DNA of 12,969 nucleotides from an uncultured Campylobacter sp. (GCF_937890585.1 NZ_CALACG010000142.1:1-12969); one strand, 5' to 3'; shown: positions 1 through 7,934, counted from the stretch's first letter. The notes: generated by a model not told the origin, from the letters alone. Numbers and translations are program-made.

Positions 1-13
1 GTATAAGAGACAG
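1..13. other. Tn5/Nextera mosaic-end adapter remnant at contig edge
   Basis: The first 13 bases, GTATAAGAGACAG, equal the 3' part of the 19-base Tn5 mosaic end used in tagmentation libraries (AGATGTGTATAAGAGACAG). On the minus strand the Mqo reading frame runs cleanly to about base 14. Beyond that it continues as Leu-Leu-Tyr, which does not resemble what I remember of the family at that point. I therefore read these bases as untrimmed adapter rather than genome. A 13-base match placed exactly at the end of the sequence is unlikely by chance. Confidence 0.85.
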
Positions 14-744
14 GTGCTAAGATGAAGCCCATAACCCATCTTGTGAGCTAAAAATAGCGAGTGCGCTCCAGCATCGACCACGACGTAGTTTGCAGTGATC
101 ACTTCGCCGTCATTTATCTTGATGTGAAATGTATCGCCCACCTTTTTCATATCAGTCACTTCTGAACTTAGGCTGATCTCATAGCCCTCGCCACCTAAAT
201 TTAGTGCATTTTGCACGAGCGAATTTGCCACGCCACCAAAGTCCATCGTCGTAAACTGGCCATTTTGCGCACCGATGGCGATGATGTTTTCTGGGCGCTC
301 ATTGCCATTTGCGTCAAAAACGACATTTGGCTCGATCTGCTTTAACTTCTCTTTGTCATAAATTTCAAGATAAGGAAATAGCTCCTTAAAGCTCTCATAT
401 CGCTCCTTAATGCGCTCTACTTCGGCATCTCCGATGGCTAGTGTCATCTTTTGATGAGCGAACATATATTTACCATCTAAGTTGTATTTTAGAGCGTATT
501 TTACCGGCATATTTGCCACTTGTGAGACCTTTTTTGCCTTTTCTAGCGTGTAGTTTGTCTCGATATCGCCGCAGTGGATGGTCTGTGAGTTGCCCTTGCC
601 ACTTGAATTTAGCGTCGCTACTCCGTCATATTTTTCTAAAAGCGCGACCTTTTTTATATCGCTAAATGCAGCCAACTCGTAAAAGAGTGCCGTCCCGCTA
701 ATGCCCGCTCCAACAATTGCCACTTCAAAGTGCTTTTGCCTCAT
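14..744 (-). CDS. mqo: Malate:quinone oxidoreductase (FAD-dependent), N-terminal part, cut by window edge
   Basis: This enzyme oxidises malate to oxaloacetate and passes the electrons to the quinone pool at the inner face of the cytoplasmic membrane. About 243 residues are visible, roughly the N-terminal half of a protein of about 450 residues; the frame is open to the contig edge. It starts MRQKHFEVAIVGAGISGTAL, with the dinucleotide-binding GAGISG at residues 12-17 and an acidic residue in LLEKYDG at the expected end of the second strand. It continues with the SQTIHCGDIETNYT stretch characteristic of the Campylobacter Mqo (Cj0393c-like, from memory). A second cofactor-side segment, VVVDAGAHS, lies near the edge. 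The ATG at 744 is preceded by GGGGAG. The gene stands alone with a plausible promoter about 35 bases upstream. A general FAD-dependent oxidoreductase is the fallback name. Confidence 0.82.
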
Positions 745-777
745 TTTCTCCCCTGAAAGTTTAGTTGCACAAATGAT

Positions 778-783
778 ACTATA
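778..783 (-). promoter_or_regulatory. Possible sigma-70 -10 box for mqo
   Basis: On the minus strand TATAGT lies about 33 bases before the mqo ATG, downstream of T-rich runs (TTTTTGCTGTTTGATTTAAATTT). This arrangement, a -10 hexamer preceded by phased T tracts rather than a -35 box, is typical of Campylobacter promoters. It was chosen by eye only. Confidence 0.4.
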
Positions 784-846
784 TTAAATTTAAATCAAAC
801 AGCAAAAAGCAGCGTGTGAAAAATAGGCTGTGTAAAAGTGAAATTT

Positions 847-866
847 GGCAAGGCTCTCACCTTGCC
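847..866 (-). terminator. Hairpin after the TonB receptor remnant
   Basis: GGCAAGG at 847-853 and CCTTGCC at 860-866 form a perfect 7-bp GC-rich stem with the 6-base loop CTCTCA. It lies six bases beyond the receptor stop at 873. On the minus strand it is followed by AAATTTCACTTTT, only a moderate T tract, so it is a probable but not ideal intrinsic terminator. Confidence 0.6.
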
Positions 867-872
867 ATAAAG

Positions 873-1792
873 CTAAAATTTATAAGAAACATTTACCTTG
901 AAATTTCTACCTGGCTCCCAGTCATAAGTTATTTCGTTGTCAAAACGTCTCTGAGATTGAGAAGCATAGGCTTTGTCAAATATATTATAAATTCCCGCAT
1001 TTACTTCAAGCCCTTTAAATTTACCGCTACTTGGCGCATAGGTAGCATAGATATCGCTAACTGCGTAGCTTGGTATCTTGACATTTTATCATCGCCAGCT
1101 GAGATGGTATTTTTTGATGCAAAGTAGATTAGGTTGTAGCCTATTAATGTATCAATCCTTGAAAATGCGTACTCTGCGTTAAATGTGTATTTATCTCCTT
1201 GATCGCGGTAGCCGATGATGTTTGAAGTGTAGTATCCGCCCCTTGCTGGGTTTGCGACTCTATCTTTATATTTTACATTTTGATGAGTGTAGCTAGCAGC
1301 TAGGCTAAGTGCATCTAAATTTAGCCTTGCAAGTAGCTCGACACCGCTTATATCAGCTCCGCCAGCGTTTATCCTCTTTAAAGCTCCATTTGCTGCGTTG
1401 TTATCAACTATTAAATTTTTATATTTTGTCATGAAATATTTTGCAGAGAGGCTATATGAGCTAACTTCATTTATATCTCCATGATATTTAAGGCCAGTTT
1501 CGTAGCTATTACCAGTTGTCGCTTTTAGATCTTTATTTGCTTCAAATTTTTTTGCCCTACTAGCATACATCGACTCAATGACGTCAGGCCCTCTAAAGAC
1601 TCTTGCGTAGCTTGCAAATGCGTGTAATCCTTTAATGATCTCATAATCAAGTGCAAGTGCTGGCGTAAATTCGTTAAATTTATAGGTGTAGCTCTTTACA
1701 TTTCCAGCTCTGCCGTCGTAGCTTTTTAGCTCGTGATGAGTATATCTAAGACCTGGAGTGATGGTGAGCGAGCTAAAATTTAGCGCAGCCTT
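873..1792 (-). pseudogene. TonB-dependent outer-membrane receptor, C-terminal barrel remnant with frameshift
   Basis: About 300 residues of the C-terminal beta-barrel of a TonB-dependent receptor (iron-siderophore or haem uptake type) remain. Upstream the frame reads ALNFSSLTITPGLRYTHHE, YTYKFNEFTPALALDYEII and FASYARVFRGPDVIESMYAS, all typical barrel segments. The plug domain, signal peptide and TonB box are absent: the frame meets a TAA at 1793-1795 and the DNA upstream belongs to another gene. Near 1079-1084 the frame is lost. The -1 frame from there gives KIPSYAVSDIYATYAP and ends in the classic barrel terminus PGRNFKVNVSYKF at 873, so one base is missing relative to an intact gene. Without that correction the frame stops early at 1001. 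The gene therefore has no start region and a frameshift, and is almost certainly not functional as it stands. The substrate cannot be told from the remaining part. Confidence 0.85.
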
Positions 1793-2060
1793 TTACTAGC
1801 TCCGCGTGAGCCTCGATCTGCTCGTCACTCCAAAGCCCAAGGTCTTTTTTGGTGATCCTACCACGCGCCTCAACAGCCGTCGCCTCAACGATGATCATAC
1901 CAACGCCGCCGATCGCCCTTGTAGCGTAGTGGAGCTTATGAAAGCACCTTGGACGGCCATCCTCTTTTTTGACCTCATACATGCACATAGGAGCCATGAT
2001 AATGCGGTTTTTGATTTCGATACCGCCTATCTTAAGCGGCGTAAAAAGCTTATTTTGCAT
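1773..2060 (-). pseudogene. Old yellow enzyme (NADH:flavin oxidoreductase, YqjM type), truncated after ~90 residues
   Basis: The first 90 or so residues match FMN-dependent ene-reductases of the YqjM/NamA type, which reduce activated C=C bonds with NAD(P)H. They begin MQNKLFTPLKIGGIEIKNRI. The signature APMCMYEV carries Cys26 and Tyr28, the same positions as the flavin-tuning pair in YqjM. Then come HYATRAIGGVGMIIVEATAV and DLGLWSDEQIEAHAELV. An intact protein would have about 360 residues and continue to the QLAHAGR region. Here a TAG at 1773-1775 ends the frame after 95 residues, and the following DNA codes for a TonB receptor barrel in another frame. I chose the ATG at 2060 because AGGA lies seven bases upstream and the protein starts as family members do; the open frame extends a further 32 codons without homology. 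Most of the FMN barrel is missing, so function is unlikely. Confidence 0.85.
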
Positions 2061-2085
2061 GAAATTTCCTTTAATTTTTTTGGTT

Positions 2086-2091
2086 ATTTTA
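2086..2091 (-). promoter_or_regulatory. Possible -10 box of the old yellow enzyme gene
   Basis: TAAAAT on the minus strand, about 26 bases before the ATG at 2060, lies in the AT-rich context ATATCCTAAAATAACC. The match is weak and was found by eye. It is listed because an intact 5' region would suggest that the truncation happened only at the 3' side. Confidence 0.25.
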
Positions 2092-2189
2092 GGATATTTG
2101 TTTAAATTCTTGGATTTGCAGGAATTTATCTCTTGCGACTTAGAAAGTTCAAGCAAATTTTAAAATTTCATGAGCGAGTAATTTCGGCT

Positions 2190-2285
2190 CTAAAATTTGA
2201 GCTAAGCTGTAAGCGAAGCCAAATTTTAGTAGTCAATTCTTGCGAGTGAATGGAATTTTAAAATTTGTCAAAACTACTAAAATTT
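2190..2285. repeat. AAATTT-centred inverted repeats in the spacer before DUF2625
   Basis: The 227-base gene-free stretch 2061-2287 holds seven AAATTT words and two overlapping perfect inverted repeats. CTAAAATTTG at 2190-2199 pairs with CAAATTTTAG at 2220-2229 (10 bp, 20-base loop). AAATTTTAGTAGT at 2221-2233 pairs with ACTACTAAAATTT at 2273-2285 (13 bp, 39-base loop). The two share the arm around 2221-2229, so they could be alternative folds. There is also an imperfect direct repeat beginning GCGAGT and ending TAAAATTTG (2174-2199 and 2242-2267). No coding potential is apparent. A non-coding RNA, the terminator of the DUF2625 gene or a degenerate repeat element are all possible. Confidence 0.6.
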
Positions 2286-2287
2286 AT

Positions 2288-2956
2288 CTATTTCTCCTCC
2301 TTAAACAAAGAAACAAAATACTCATCGATATTAACGCCGTCTTTTTTCATATCTTTTAGCCTTAGCCTTACGTCTGCGTCTTGCCAAAGAAGTGGTGGTA
2401 GCGCAAACATAACCTTATCAAGGCTAAAATTTCTCACATCTTCGCGCCAGCCATCCCAGCAGTAAAGCTCGTAAAATTTAGATATATCCCCACTTAGCGA
2501 CCAGTATAAAAACTGCGAGTAGCCAAGCTGCGTATCTTCCCATTTGCCACTATCTGGTGCGTAGTAAAAGACGTTGCCAGCTTTACCTCCAAAGGCGCCG
2601 CCATTTACCGCGAAAAATCCGCCCAAAACATCGTCCGCCACGAGCAAATAGCTAGGCATCTGCCCTGCTTGGCTAAAGCTTTTGCCAAGATTAAAGCTGT
2701 AAATTCCGCGCTTCATCTGCTCACATCCTGAGCCAAGAAGGCGCAGCCAGCCGCCATCTATCACAACACCGCCGCACCCATAAACAAGCGCTCCCATCGG
2801 CGAGCGAGTGGTGACCTGAAGCCCTAAAAGCTCACTTTGCGCCCTGCTCTCATCGCGAGGCAAAATTTCATAGTCGTTTTTGGCCTCTTTTAGCCACTCT
2901 TCGATCAGCGCCCAGCCTGGCTCATTTGTATCTATAAGCTCGTCTAAAGCTCTCAT
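2288..2956 (-). CDS. DUF2625 family protein of unknown function
   Basis: A 222-residue soluble protein, with no signal peptide or membrane segment, that matches the DUF2625 family as I remember it. It starts MRALDELIDTNEPGWALIEE. The conserved core reads LLGLQVTTRSPMGALVYGCG, GGVVIDGGWLRLLGSG, LLVADDVLGGFFAVNGGAFG, VFYYAPDSGKWE and the aromatic stretch YSQFLYWSLSGDISKFYELY. The many invariant glycines and aromatic residues suggest a compact beta-rich fold of the SMI1/KNR4-like sort, but that is inference. No catalytic residues are known to me. The ATG at 2956 has AGGAC eight bases upstream. The gene lies 79 bases downstream of fabI, separated from it by a strong hairpin, so it is probably transcribed on its own. 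A patchily distributed family, so acquisition by transfer is possible. Confidence 0.8.
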   Translation of the reverse strand: MRALDELIDTNEPGWALIEEWLKEAKNDYEILPRDESRAQSELLGLQVTTRSPMGALVYGCGGVVIDGGWLRLLGSGCEQMKRGIYSFNLGKSFSQAGQMPSYLLVADDVLGGFFAVNGGAFGGKAGNVFYYAPDSGKWEDTQLGYSQFLYWSLSGDISKFYELYCWDGWREDVRNFSLDKVMFALPPLLWQDADVRLRLKDMKKDGVNIDEYFVSLFKEEK

Positions 2957-2998
2957 TTTCTGTCCTTTCGATAAATTTGGTGAAATTTAAAAGAAGAA

Positions 2999-3020
2999 TT
3001 TGGCGAGTCGCCCCGCCAAA
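2999..3020 (-). terminator. Intrinsic terminator downstream of fabI
   Basis: TTTGGCG at 2999-3005 pairs with CGCCAAA at 3014-3020 (7 bp, 8-base loop). A tighter alternative is GGCG-AGT-CGCC at 3002-3012. It lies 15 bases past the fabI stop, and on the minus strand it is followed by the U-rich AATTCTTCTTTTAAATTT. This is the most terminator-like hairpin in the window. Confidence 0.7.
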
Positions 3021-3035
3021 ATTTATATCAGTAGA

Positions 3036-3957
<922 letters not shown>

Positions 3958-4004
3958 AACCAACAAGCGGATATATCGCTAGGTAAATTTAAATGTTTCG
4001 CAGT

Positions 4005-4052
4005 AAATTTCATCCCAAGACTAGGCAAATAGCCTGTCGCAGGGTGAAATTT
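4005..4052 (-). terminator. Long nested hairpin after tpiA, possible operon terminator
   Basis: AAATTTCATCCC at 4005-4016 pairs with GGGTGAAATTT at 4042-4052 with one bulged T. Inside, AGGC at 4023-4026 pairs with GCCT at 4032-4035 around the loop AAATA. It lies 20 bases past the tpiA stop, where the gap-pgk-tpi transcript should end. No clean T tract follows on the minus strand, so termination may be weak or factor-dependent; a small structured RNA is an alternative. Confidence 0.45.
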
Positions 4053-4071
4053 GCAAGATCGTTTAAATTTA

Positions 4072-4755
4072 TCAGCGAGATGCCGCGCTAATAAGCCCTA
4101 GAAAATTATTCGCATCCCAGCTGGCTGTGCCTACCAGCACCCCATCGCAGCTCTTTATCCCTGCGATATCAGCGATATTTGCTGCATTGACGCTTCCGCC
4201 GTAAAGTAGCGGCACGTTTGCCTTTGTCTTTAAAAAACTTAGCACCTCATCTATCTGCTCTATGCTCGCACTTCTACCGGTTCCTATCGCCCAGATCGGC
4301 TCGTAGGCGATGACTAAATTTTTATAGCCAAGGTCTATATTTTCAAGCTGGAGGCTTAGAAATTCTTTGGTCGCTCCGCTTTCATTTGTGCTTAAATTTT
4401 CGCCGATGCAGTAGATGATATTCCAGCCATTTTTTGCGGCAAAGTCAAATTTCGCTCGCAAAAACTCCTCGCTCTCTTTTAAAATTTCACGCCTCTCAGA
4501 GTGGCCGATCAGCACATCTTTTATGCCAAATTCATCAAGCATAGCCTTGCCAATCTCGCCAGTAAATGCCCCACTCTCGCACGGGTAGAAATTCTGCGCC
4601 CCAAGCCTAAAAATATGCCTTTTTTCATCAAAGGCACTAGCTGGAGCAAATACGCTGACATCGTCGTTTGCGCTTAAATTTGCGTCTAAAATTTTCGCGT
4701 ACTCTCTAAAGCTCTCTCTTGTGTGGTTGCACTTTAAATTCGCTAGAAATTTCAA
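4072..4755 (-). CDS. tpiA: Triose-phosphate isomerase
   Basis: TpiA interconverts dihydroxyacetone phosphate and glyceraldehyde 3-phosphate. All key residues are present: Asn6 and Lys8 in FLANLKCN, His85 in [10 protein letters not shown] (electrophile), Glu152 in [11 protein letters not shown] (catalytic base) and the phosphate-binding YGGSVN at 185-190. At 227 residues it is shorter than the common 250, in line with the compact Campylobacter version. The start is TTG at 4755: a stop codon (the pgk TAG) lies in frame only one codon upstream, no ATG fits, and GAGGAG sits six bases before the TTG, inside the end of pgk. With only three bases between the genes, translation is probably coupled to pgk. 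It is the last gene of the gapA-pgk-tpiA operon. Confidence 0.96.
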   Translation of the reverse strand: MKFLANLKCNHTRESFREYAKILDANLSANDDVSVFAPASAFDEKRHIFRLGAQNFYPCESGAFTGEIGKAMLDEFGIKDVLIGHSERREILKESEEFLRAKFDFAAKNGWNIIYCIGENLSTNESGATKEFLSLQLENIDLGYKNLVIAYEPIWAIGTGRSASIEQIDEVLSFLKTKANVPLLYGGSVNAANIADIAGIKSCDGVLVGTASWDANNFLGLISAASR

Positions 4756-4758
4756 GAC

Positions 4759-5958
4759 CTACTCCTCTTTTCTAAGCGGTTTTATGCCAGGTAGCTCTTT
4801 GCCTTCTATTAGCTCCAAGCTAGCACCGCCGCCAGTTGAGATAAATGTCATCTCATCAGCGTCGCCTGCGCGCTCGACCACGTCAGCTGTATCACCGCCG
4901 CCAACAACGGTAGTCGCGTGCGTGTCGATGATGGCGTGGCTCATTTTGATACTGCCTTTGCTAAATTTATCCATCTCAAAAACACCCATAGGTCCGTTCC
5001 ACCAGATGGTTTGCGCATCGGCGATGACCTCTTTAAATAGCCTAATCGATGCTGGTCCGATGTCAAGCCCCATCCAGCCATTTGGGATCTCTTGAGCTGG
5101 GACGTATTTTACGGCACTTTCAGCTGAAAATGTCTGAGCAGCGACGACATCCACTGGCAGGTAAATTTTTACTCCTAGCTCCCTGCCCTTACGCAAAATT
5201 TCGCGCGCATCTTCGATGAGTTCTTCTTCAAGGAGCGAATTTCCGATGTTTTCACCAAGTGATTTTAAAAATGTAAATGCCATGCCACCGCCGATTATGA
5301 GCTTATCAACACGTGGCAGAAGGTTATGCAAGGCTTGAAGCTTACCACTCACCTTTGAGCCGCCCACAACTGCGACAAATGGACGTGATGGATGTTTTAT
5401 CAAATTTTGAGCGAAATTTATCTCTTTTTGTAGTAAAAATCCCGCTGCCTTGTGCTTTTCATCATAAAATTTAGTGATCGCTTCAACCGATGCGTGAGCT
5501 CTGTGACAAACGCCAAATGCGTCATTGATGTAAAATTCGCCAAATTCTGAAAGCTCTTTTGCCAAAACCTCATCGTTTTTGGTTTCGCCCTTTTCAAAGC
5601 GTAAGTTTTCTATCATCAAAATTTCGCCAGCTTTTAGCGCCCCAGCCTTTGTCTTAGCGTCATTTCCGATCACATCTTCAGCAAATATCACCTCTCTATC
5701 AAGCAGTCTTGATAGCCTTTTTGCCACGCCTTGAAGTGAAAATTTCTCTTCGTAACCATTTTTTGGGCGTCCAAGGTGACTAGCCAAAACCACGCTGCAG
5801 CCGTTATCTAGGCAGTAGCGGATAGTTGGTATCGCTGAGCGGATCCTGCGGTCATCAGTGATGTTTAAAAACTCGTCCATAGGCACGTTAAAATCGCACC
5901 TTATAAAGACTTTTGCACCGTTAAGCTCAAGGTCGTTGATCGATAAAATTTCACTCAT
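4759..5958 (-). CDS. pgk: Phosphoglycerate kinase
   Basis: Pgk transfers phosphate between 1,3-bisphosphoglycerate and ADP, reversibly; in an organism that does not grow on sugars it should serve mainly gluconeogenesis. The 399 residues are a normal length. Seen in order: the 3-phosphoglycerate site RCDFNVP at 20-26 and HLGRPK at 61-66, ENLRFEKGE near 117, [13 protein letters not shown] near 145, the hinge and nucleotide-domain motif [10 protein letters not shown] at 198-206, IGGGMAFTF at 222-230, WNGPMGVFE at 320-328, and the ADP-binding GGGDT at 353-357 with STGGGASLE at 374-382. The ATG at 5958 has AAGGGTG just upstream. The gene lies 16 bases after gapA and three before tpiA. No anomalies. 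Confidence 0.97.
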   Translation of the reverse strand: MSEILSINDLELNGAKVFIRCDFNVPMDEFLNITDDRRIRSAIPTIRYCLDNGCSVVLASHLGRPKNGYEEKFSLQGVAKRLSRLLDREVIFAEDVIGNDAKTKAGALKAGEILMIENLRFEKGETKNDEVLAKELSEFGEFYINDAFGVCHRAHASVEAITKFYDEKHKAAGFLLQKEINFAQNLIKHPSRPFVAVVGGSKVSGKLQALHNLLPRVDKLIIGGGMAFTFLKSLGENIGNSLLEEELIEDAREILRKGRELGVKIYLPVDVVAAQTFSAESAVKYVPAQEIPNGWMGLDIGPASIRLFKEVIADAQTIWWNGPMGVFEMDKFSKGSIKMSHAIIDTHATTVVGGGDTADVVERAGDADEMTFISTGGGASLELIEGKELPGIKPLRKEE

Positions 5959-5974
5959 TTTTCACCCTTTAAAT

Positions 5975-6973
5975 TTACTTTGTAGCCACGATCTTAGCAA
6001 GATCTACAAGCCTTGTTGAGTAGCCCCACTCATTGTCATACCACGCAAAGACCTTCACCATATCATCAGCGATGACCTGCGTAGTGTCGCTAGCTACGAT
6101 ACTGCTAAAGGTGCTCGTGCAAAAGTCGCTGCTAACTCTATAGTCGTCATCGACAAATAAAATTCCCTTTAAATTTGACTCCGCAGCGGCTCTAAACGCC
6201 TCATTTATCTCCTCTTTGCTAGCCGGTCTTTTTAAAACAGCCGTTAGATCGACCATCGAGACATTTGCCACTGGTACGCGCACTGCTTGGCCGTGTAGTT
6301 TGCCATTTAGCTCTGGAAGCACTTTGGCGATCGCTTTTGCGGCTCCTGTGGTTGTAGGCCCGATATTTAGCGCTGCAGCACGTGAGCGGCGGAAGTCTTT
6401 AGCCTTTACATCAACTAGGCTCTGACCATTTGTATATGCGTGGATCGTGGTCATCAGCCCTTTTACGATGCCAAATTTATCATTTAGCACCTTTGCTACT
6501 GGAGCTAGGCCGTTTGTAGTGCAGCTTGCGTTTGAGACGATCGCTTCGCCTGCGTATTTATCGTCATTTACGCCAACTACAAAGGTCGCCGTGTCATCTT
6601 TTGCCGGAGCACTCATGACGACTTTTTTGACGCCACGAGCAAGATAAGGCTCACATTTTTCAGTGGTTAAGAACTTTCCAGTGCACTCTAAAACCACGTC
6701 CACGCCGTAGTCTGCGTAGCTAAGCTCGTTTAGATCTCTTGTAGAAAAAACTCTTATTTTTTTGCCATTTACTTCTATAAAATCGTCGCTTATCACCTTA
6801 ACGTCTTGCTTAAATTCGCCATGCACGCTGTCGTATTTGAGCAAATACCTCGTCATATCCCTTGTTGCGGTGTCGTTAATAGCGACAAGCTCAACATCAT
6901 CACGCTCTAAAATAATACGAGCAGCACACCTACCGATACGCCCAAAGCCGTTTATTGCTACTTTAACTGACAT
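5975..6973 (-). CDS. gapA: Glyceraldehyde-3-phosphate dehydrogenase
   Basis: Gap reversibly oxidises glyceraldehyde 3-phosphate to 1,3-bisphosphoglycerate with a nicotinamide cofactor. The 332 residues are the standard length. The N-terminal Rossmann motif is INGFGRIGR (7-15), with AINDT at 31-35, whose Asp34 favours NAD over NADP. The catalytic Cys151 lies in SNASCTTNGLAP and its partner His178 in TTIHAYTNGQ. The phosphate-binding SRAAALNIGPTTTGAAKA stretch and the terminal WYDNEWGYSTR are intact. The open frame extends 22 codons upstream; I chose ATG at 6973 because AGGAG lies seven bases before it and the extension is hydrophobic non-homologous sequence overlapping the promoter region. It is the first gene of gapA-pgk-tpiA and is divergent from nadD, with 79 bases between the starts. 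Confidence 0.97.
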   Translation of the reverse strand: MSVKVAINGFGRIGRCAARIILERDDVELVAINDTATRDMTRYLLKYDSVHGEFKQDVKVISDDFIEVNGKKIRVFSTRDLNELSYADYGVDVVLECTGKFLTTEKCEPYLARGVKKVVMSAPAKDDTATFVVGVNDDKYAGEAIVSNASCTTNGLAPVAKVLNDKFGIVKGLMTTIHAYTNGQSLVDVKAKDFRRSRAAALNIGPTTTGAAKAIAKVLPELNGKLHGQAVRVPVANVSMVDLTAVLKRPASKEEINEAFRAAAESNLKGILFVDDDYRVSSDFCTSTFSSIVASDTTQVIADDMVKVFAWYDNEWGYSTRLVDLAKIVATK

Positions 6974-7002
6974 CTTAGCTCCTTTTGATATAATTACGCC
7001 TA

Positions 7003-7008
7003 ATTCTA
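7003..7008 (-). promoter_or_regulatory. Possible -10 box for the gapA operon
   Basis: On the minus strand TAGAAT follows TTTTTTG, an extended -10-like context with a T tract as usual in Campylobacter, 30 bases before the gapA ATG. On the other strand of the same 79-base divergent spacer, TATAAT at 6989-6994 and TATAAA at 7031-7036 are candidates for nadD. All were chosen by eye. Confidence 0.4.
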
Positions 7009-7052
7009 CAAAAAAGAATTTTAAAACAAATATAAACAAGGTACTTTAATAG

Positions 7053-7934
7053 ATGAAGTTAGCACTTTTTGGCGGGAGCTTTGATCCGGTTCATTTAGGA
7101 CACGATAGCATTGTGAAAATGGCACTAAGCTGCCTTGATATCGACAAGCTCATCATCATGCCAACTTTTATAAGTCCCTTTAAGAGCGAATTTTCAGCTC
7201 CGCCAGAGCTTCGCCTAAAGTGGATAAGAGAAATTTGGGGCGGCCTAGAGAAGGTCGAGATCTCAGACTATGAGATAAATTTAGCTCGCCCAGTGCCTAC
7301 CATAGAGACGGTTAAGTATTTGTATGAGAAATTCAAGATAGAGAAATTTTATCTCATAATAGGCGCGGACCACCTAGCCACGCTTGATAAGTGGCATGGA
7401 TATGAGGAGCTAAAAAATTTAGTGCAGTTTGTGATCGCTAAGCGCAATCATATAGAAATTCCACAAAATTTACAAAAAATGGACGTGCACGTGGATGTTA
7501 GCTCGTCGCAGATCAGGCACCAAAAGGGGCTTGATGAGCTGCCTAGTGAGATAAAAGATGAGATTATAAATTTTTACCAAGGATTAAAGATGCAGGAAAG
7601 ATCGATGCAAGAGCGCACCGAAAGTATAGTTAAGGTTTTAGACGCAAAAAAGGCTGAAGAGATACAAGTGTTTGATATGAGCGGGGATGATTATTTCGTA
7701 AAGGCCGTAGTTATCGCCACTACGCTTGGTGAGAGGCACGCTTACTCGCTGGCTGAGGATCTAAAAGAGGAGCTAAAGCCTCTTGGAGAGAAATTTATAG
7801 GTACGGAGAGCTCGCCTGATTGGATCGTGATGGACCTTGGCGACATTTTGATACATCTTTTGAGCCCAGCTTACAGAGCAAAATACAACATCGAAGAGTT
7901 TTTGCAAAAGCTAAAAACTAGCAAAGAGTCTTAA
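7053..7934 (+). CDS. nadD-rsfS: NadD-RsfS in-frame fusion: nicotinate-nucleotide adenylyltransferase + ribosomal silencing factor
   Basis: One uninterrupted 293-residue frame covers two proteins normally encoded separately. Residues 1 to about 182 are NadD, which adenylates nicotinate mononucleotide in NAD synthesis: GGSFDPVHLGH at 7-17 with the nucleotidyl-transferase HxGH, YLIIGADHLATLDKWH, and the closing SSSQIR. Residues 185-293 are RsfS, which binds ribosomal protein uL14 and blocks 30S-50S joining: EEIQVFDMSGDDYFVKAVVI, RHAYSLAEDLKEEL and DWIVMDLGDILIHLL. Each half has its family's full length. There is no stop at the joint (YQGLKMQERSMQERTESI). AGGAAAG at 7594-7600 followed by ATG at 7605 could start a separate 109-residue RsfS in the same frame. 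C. jejuni has the two as adjacent genes (Cj1404-Cj1405, from memory). Upstream of nadD only a poor AAGG lies 12 bases before the ATG. The 3' end overlaps the opposing YeiH-family gene by 17 bases. Confidence 0.92.
   Translation: MKLALFGGSFDPVHLGHDSIVKMALSCLDIDKLIIMPTFISPFKSEFSAPPELRLKWIREIWGGLEKVEISDYEINLARPVPTIETVKYLYEKFKIEKFYLIIGADHLATLDKWHGYEELKNLVQFVIAKRNHIEIPQNLQKMDVHVDVSSSQIRHQKGLDELPSEIKDEIINFYQGLKMQERSMQERTESIVKVLDAKKAEEIQVFDMSGDDYFVKAVVIATTLGERHAYSLAEDLKEELKPLGEKFIGTESSPDWIVMDLGDILIHLLSPAYRAKYNIEEFLQKLKTSKES
7594..7607 (+). promoter_or_regulatory. Internal ribosome-binding site and ATG for rsfS
   Basis: AGGA at 7594-7597 lies seven bases before the ATG at 7605-7607, the best Shine-Dalgarno match near this gene and better than the one before nadD. 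It coincides with the point where RsfS homology begins (MQERTESIVKVLDA). Free RsfS may thus be made from the same message even though the nadD frame reads through. Another in-frame ATG lies at 7590. Confidence 0.6.

Noticed and set aside
441..665. Plus-strand open frame of 74 residues
   Set aside because: It lies antisense to the continuous mqo frame, has Cys/Leu/Arg-rich composition without homology, and no ribosome-binding site.
816..1127. Plus-strand open frame of 103 residues over the receptor's end
   Set aside because: It is antisense to recognisable TonB barrel sequence and spans the hairpin terminator; an artefact of the opposite strand.
2190..2285. CRISPR array or mobile element ends
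   Set aside because: The repeats are inverted, few and unequal in spacing, with no spacer pattern, no transposase and no target duplication.
6762..7049. Plus-strand frame covering the gapA start and promoter region
   Set aside because: It is antisense to conserved GAPDH sequence (residues 1-70) and lacks homology.
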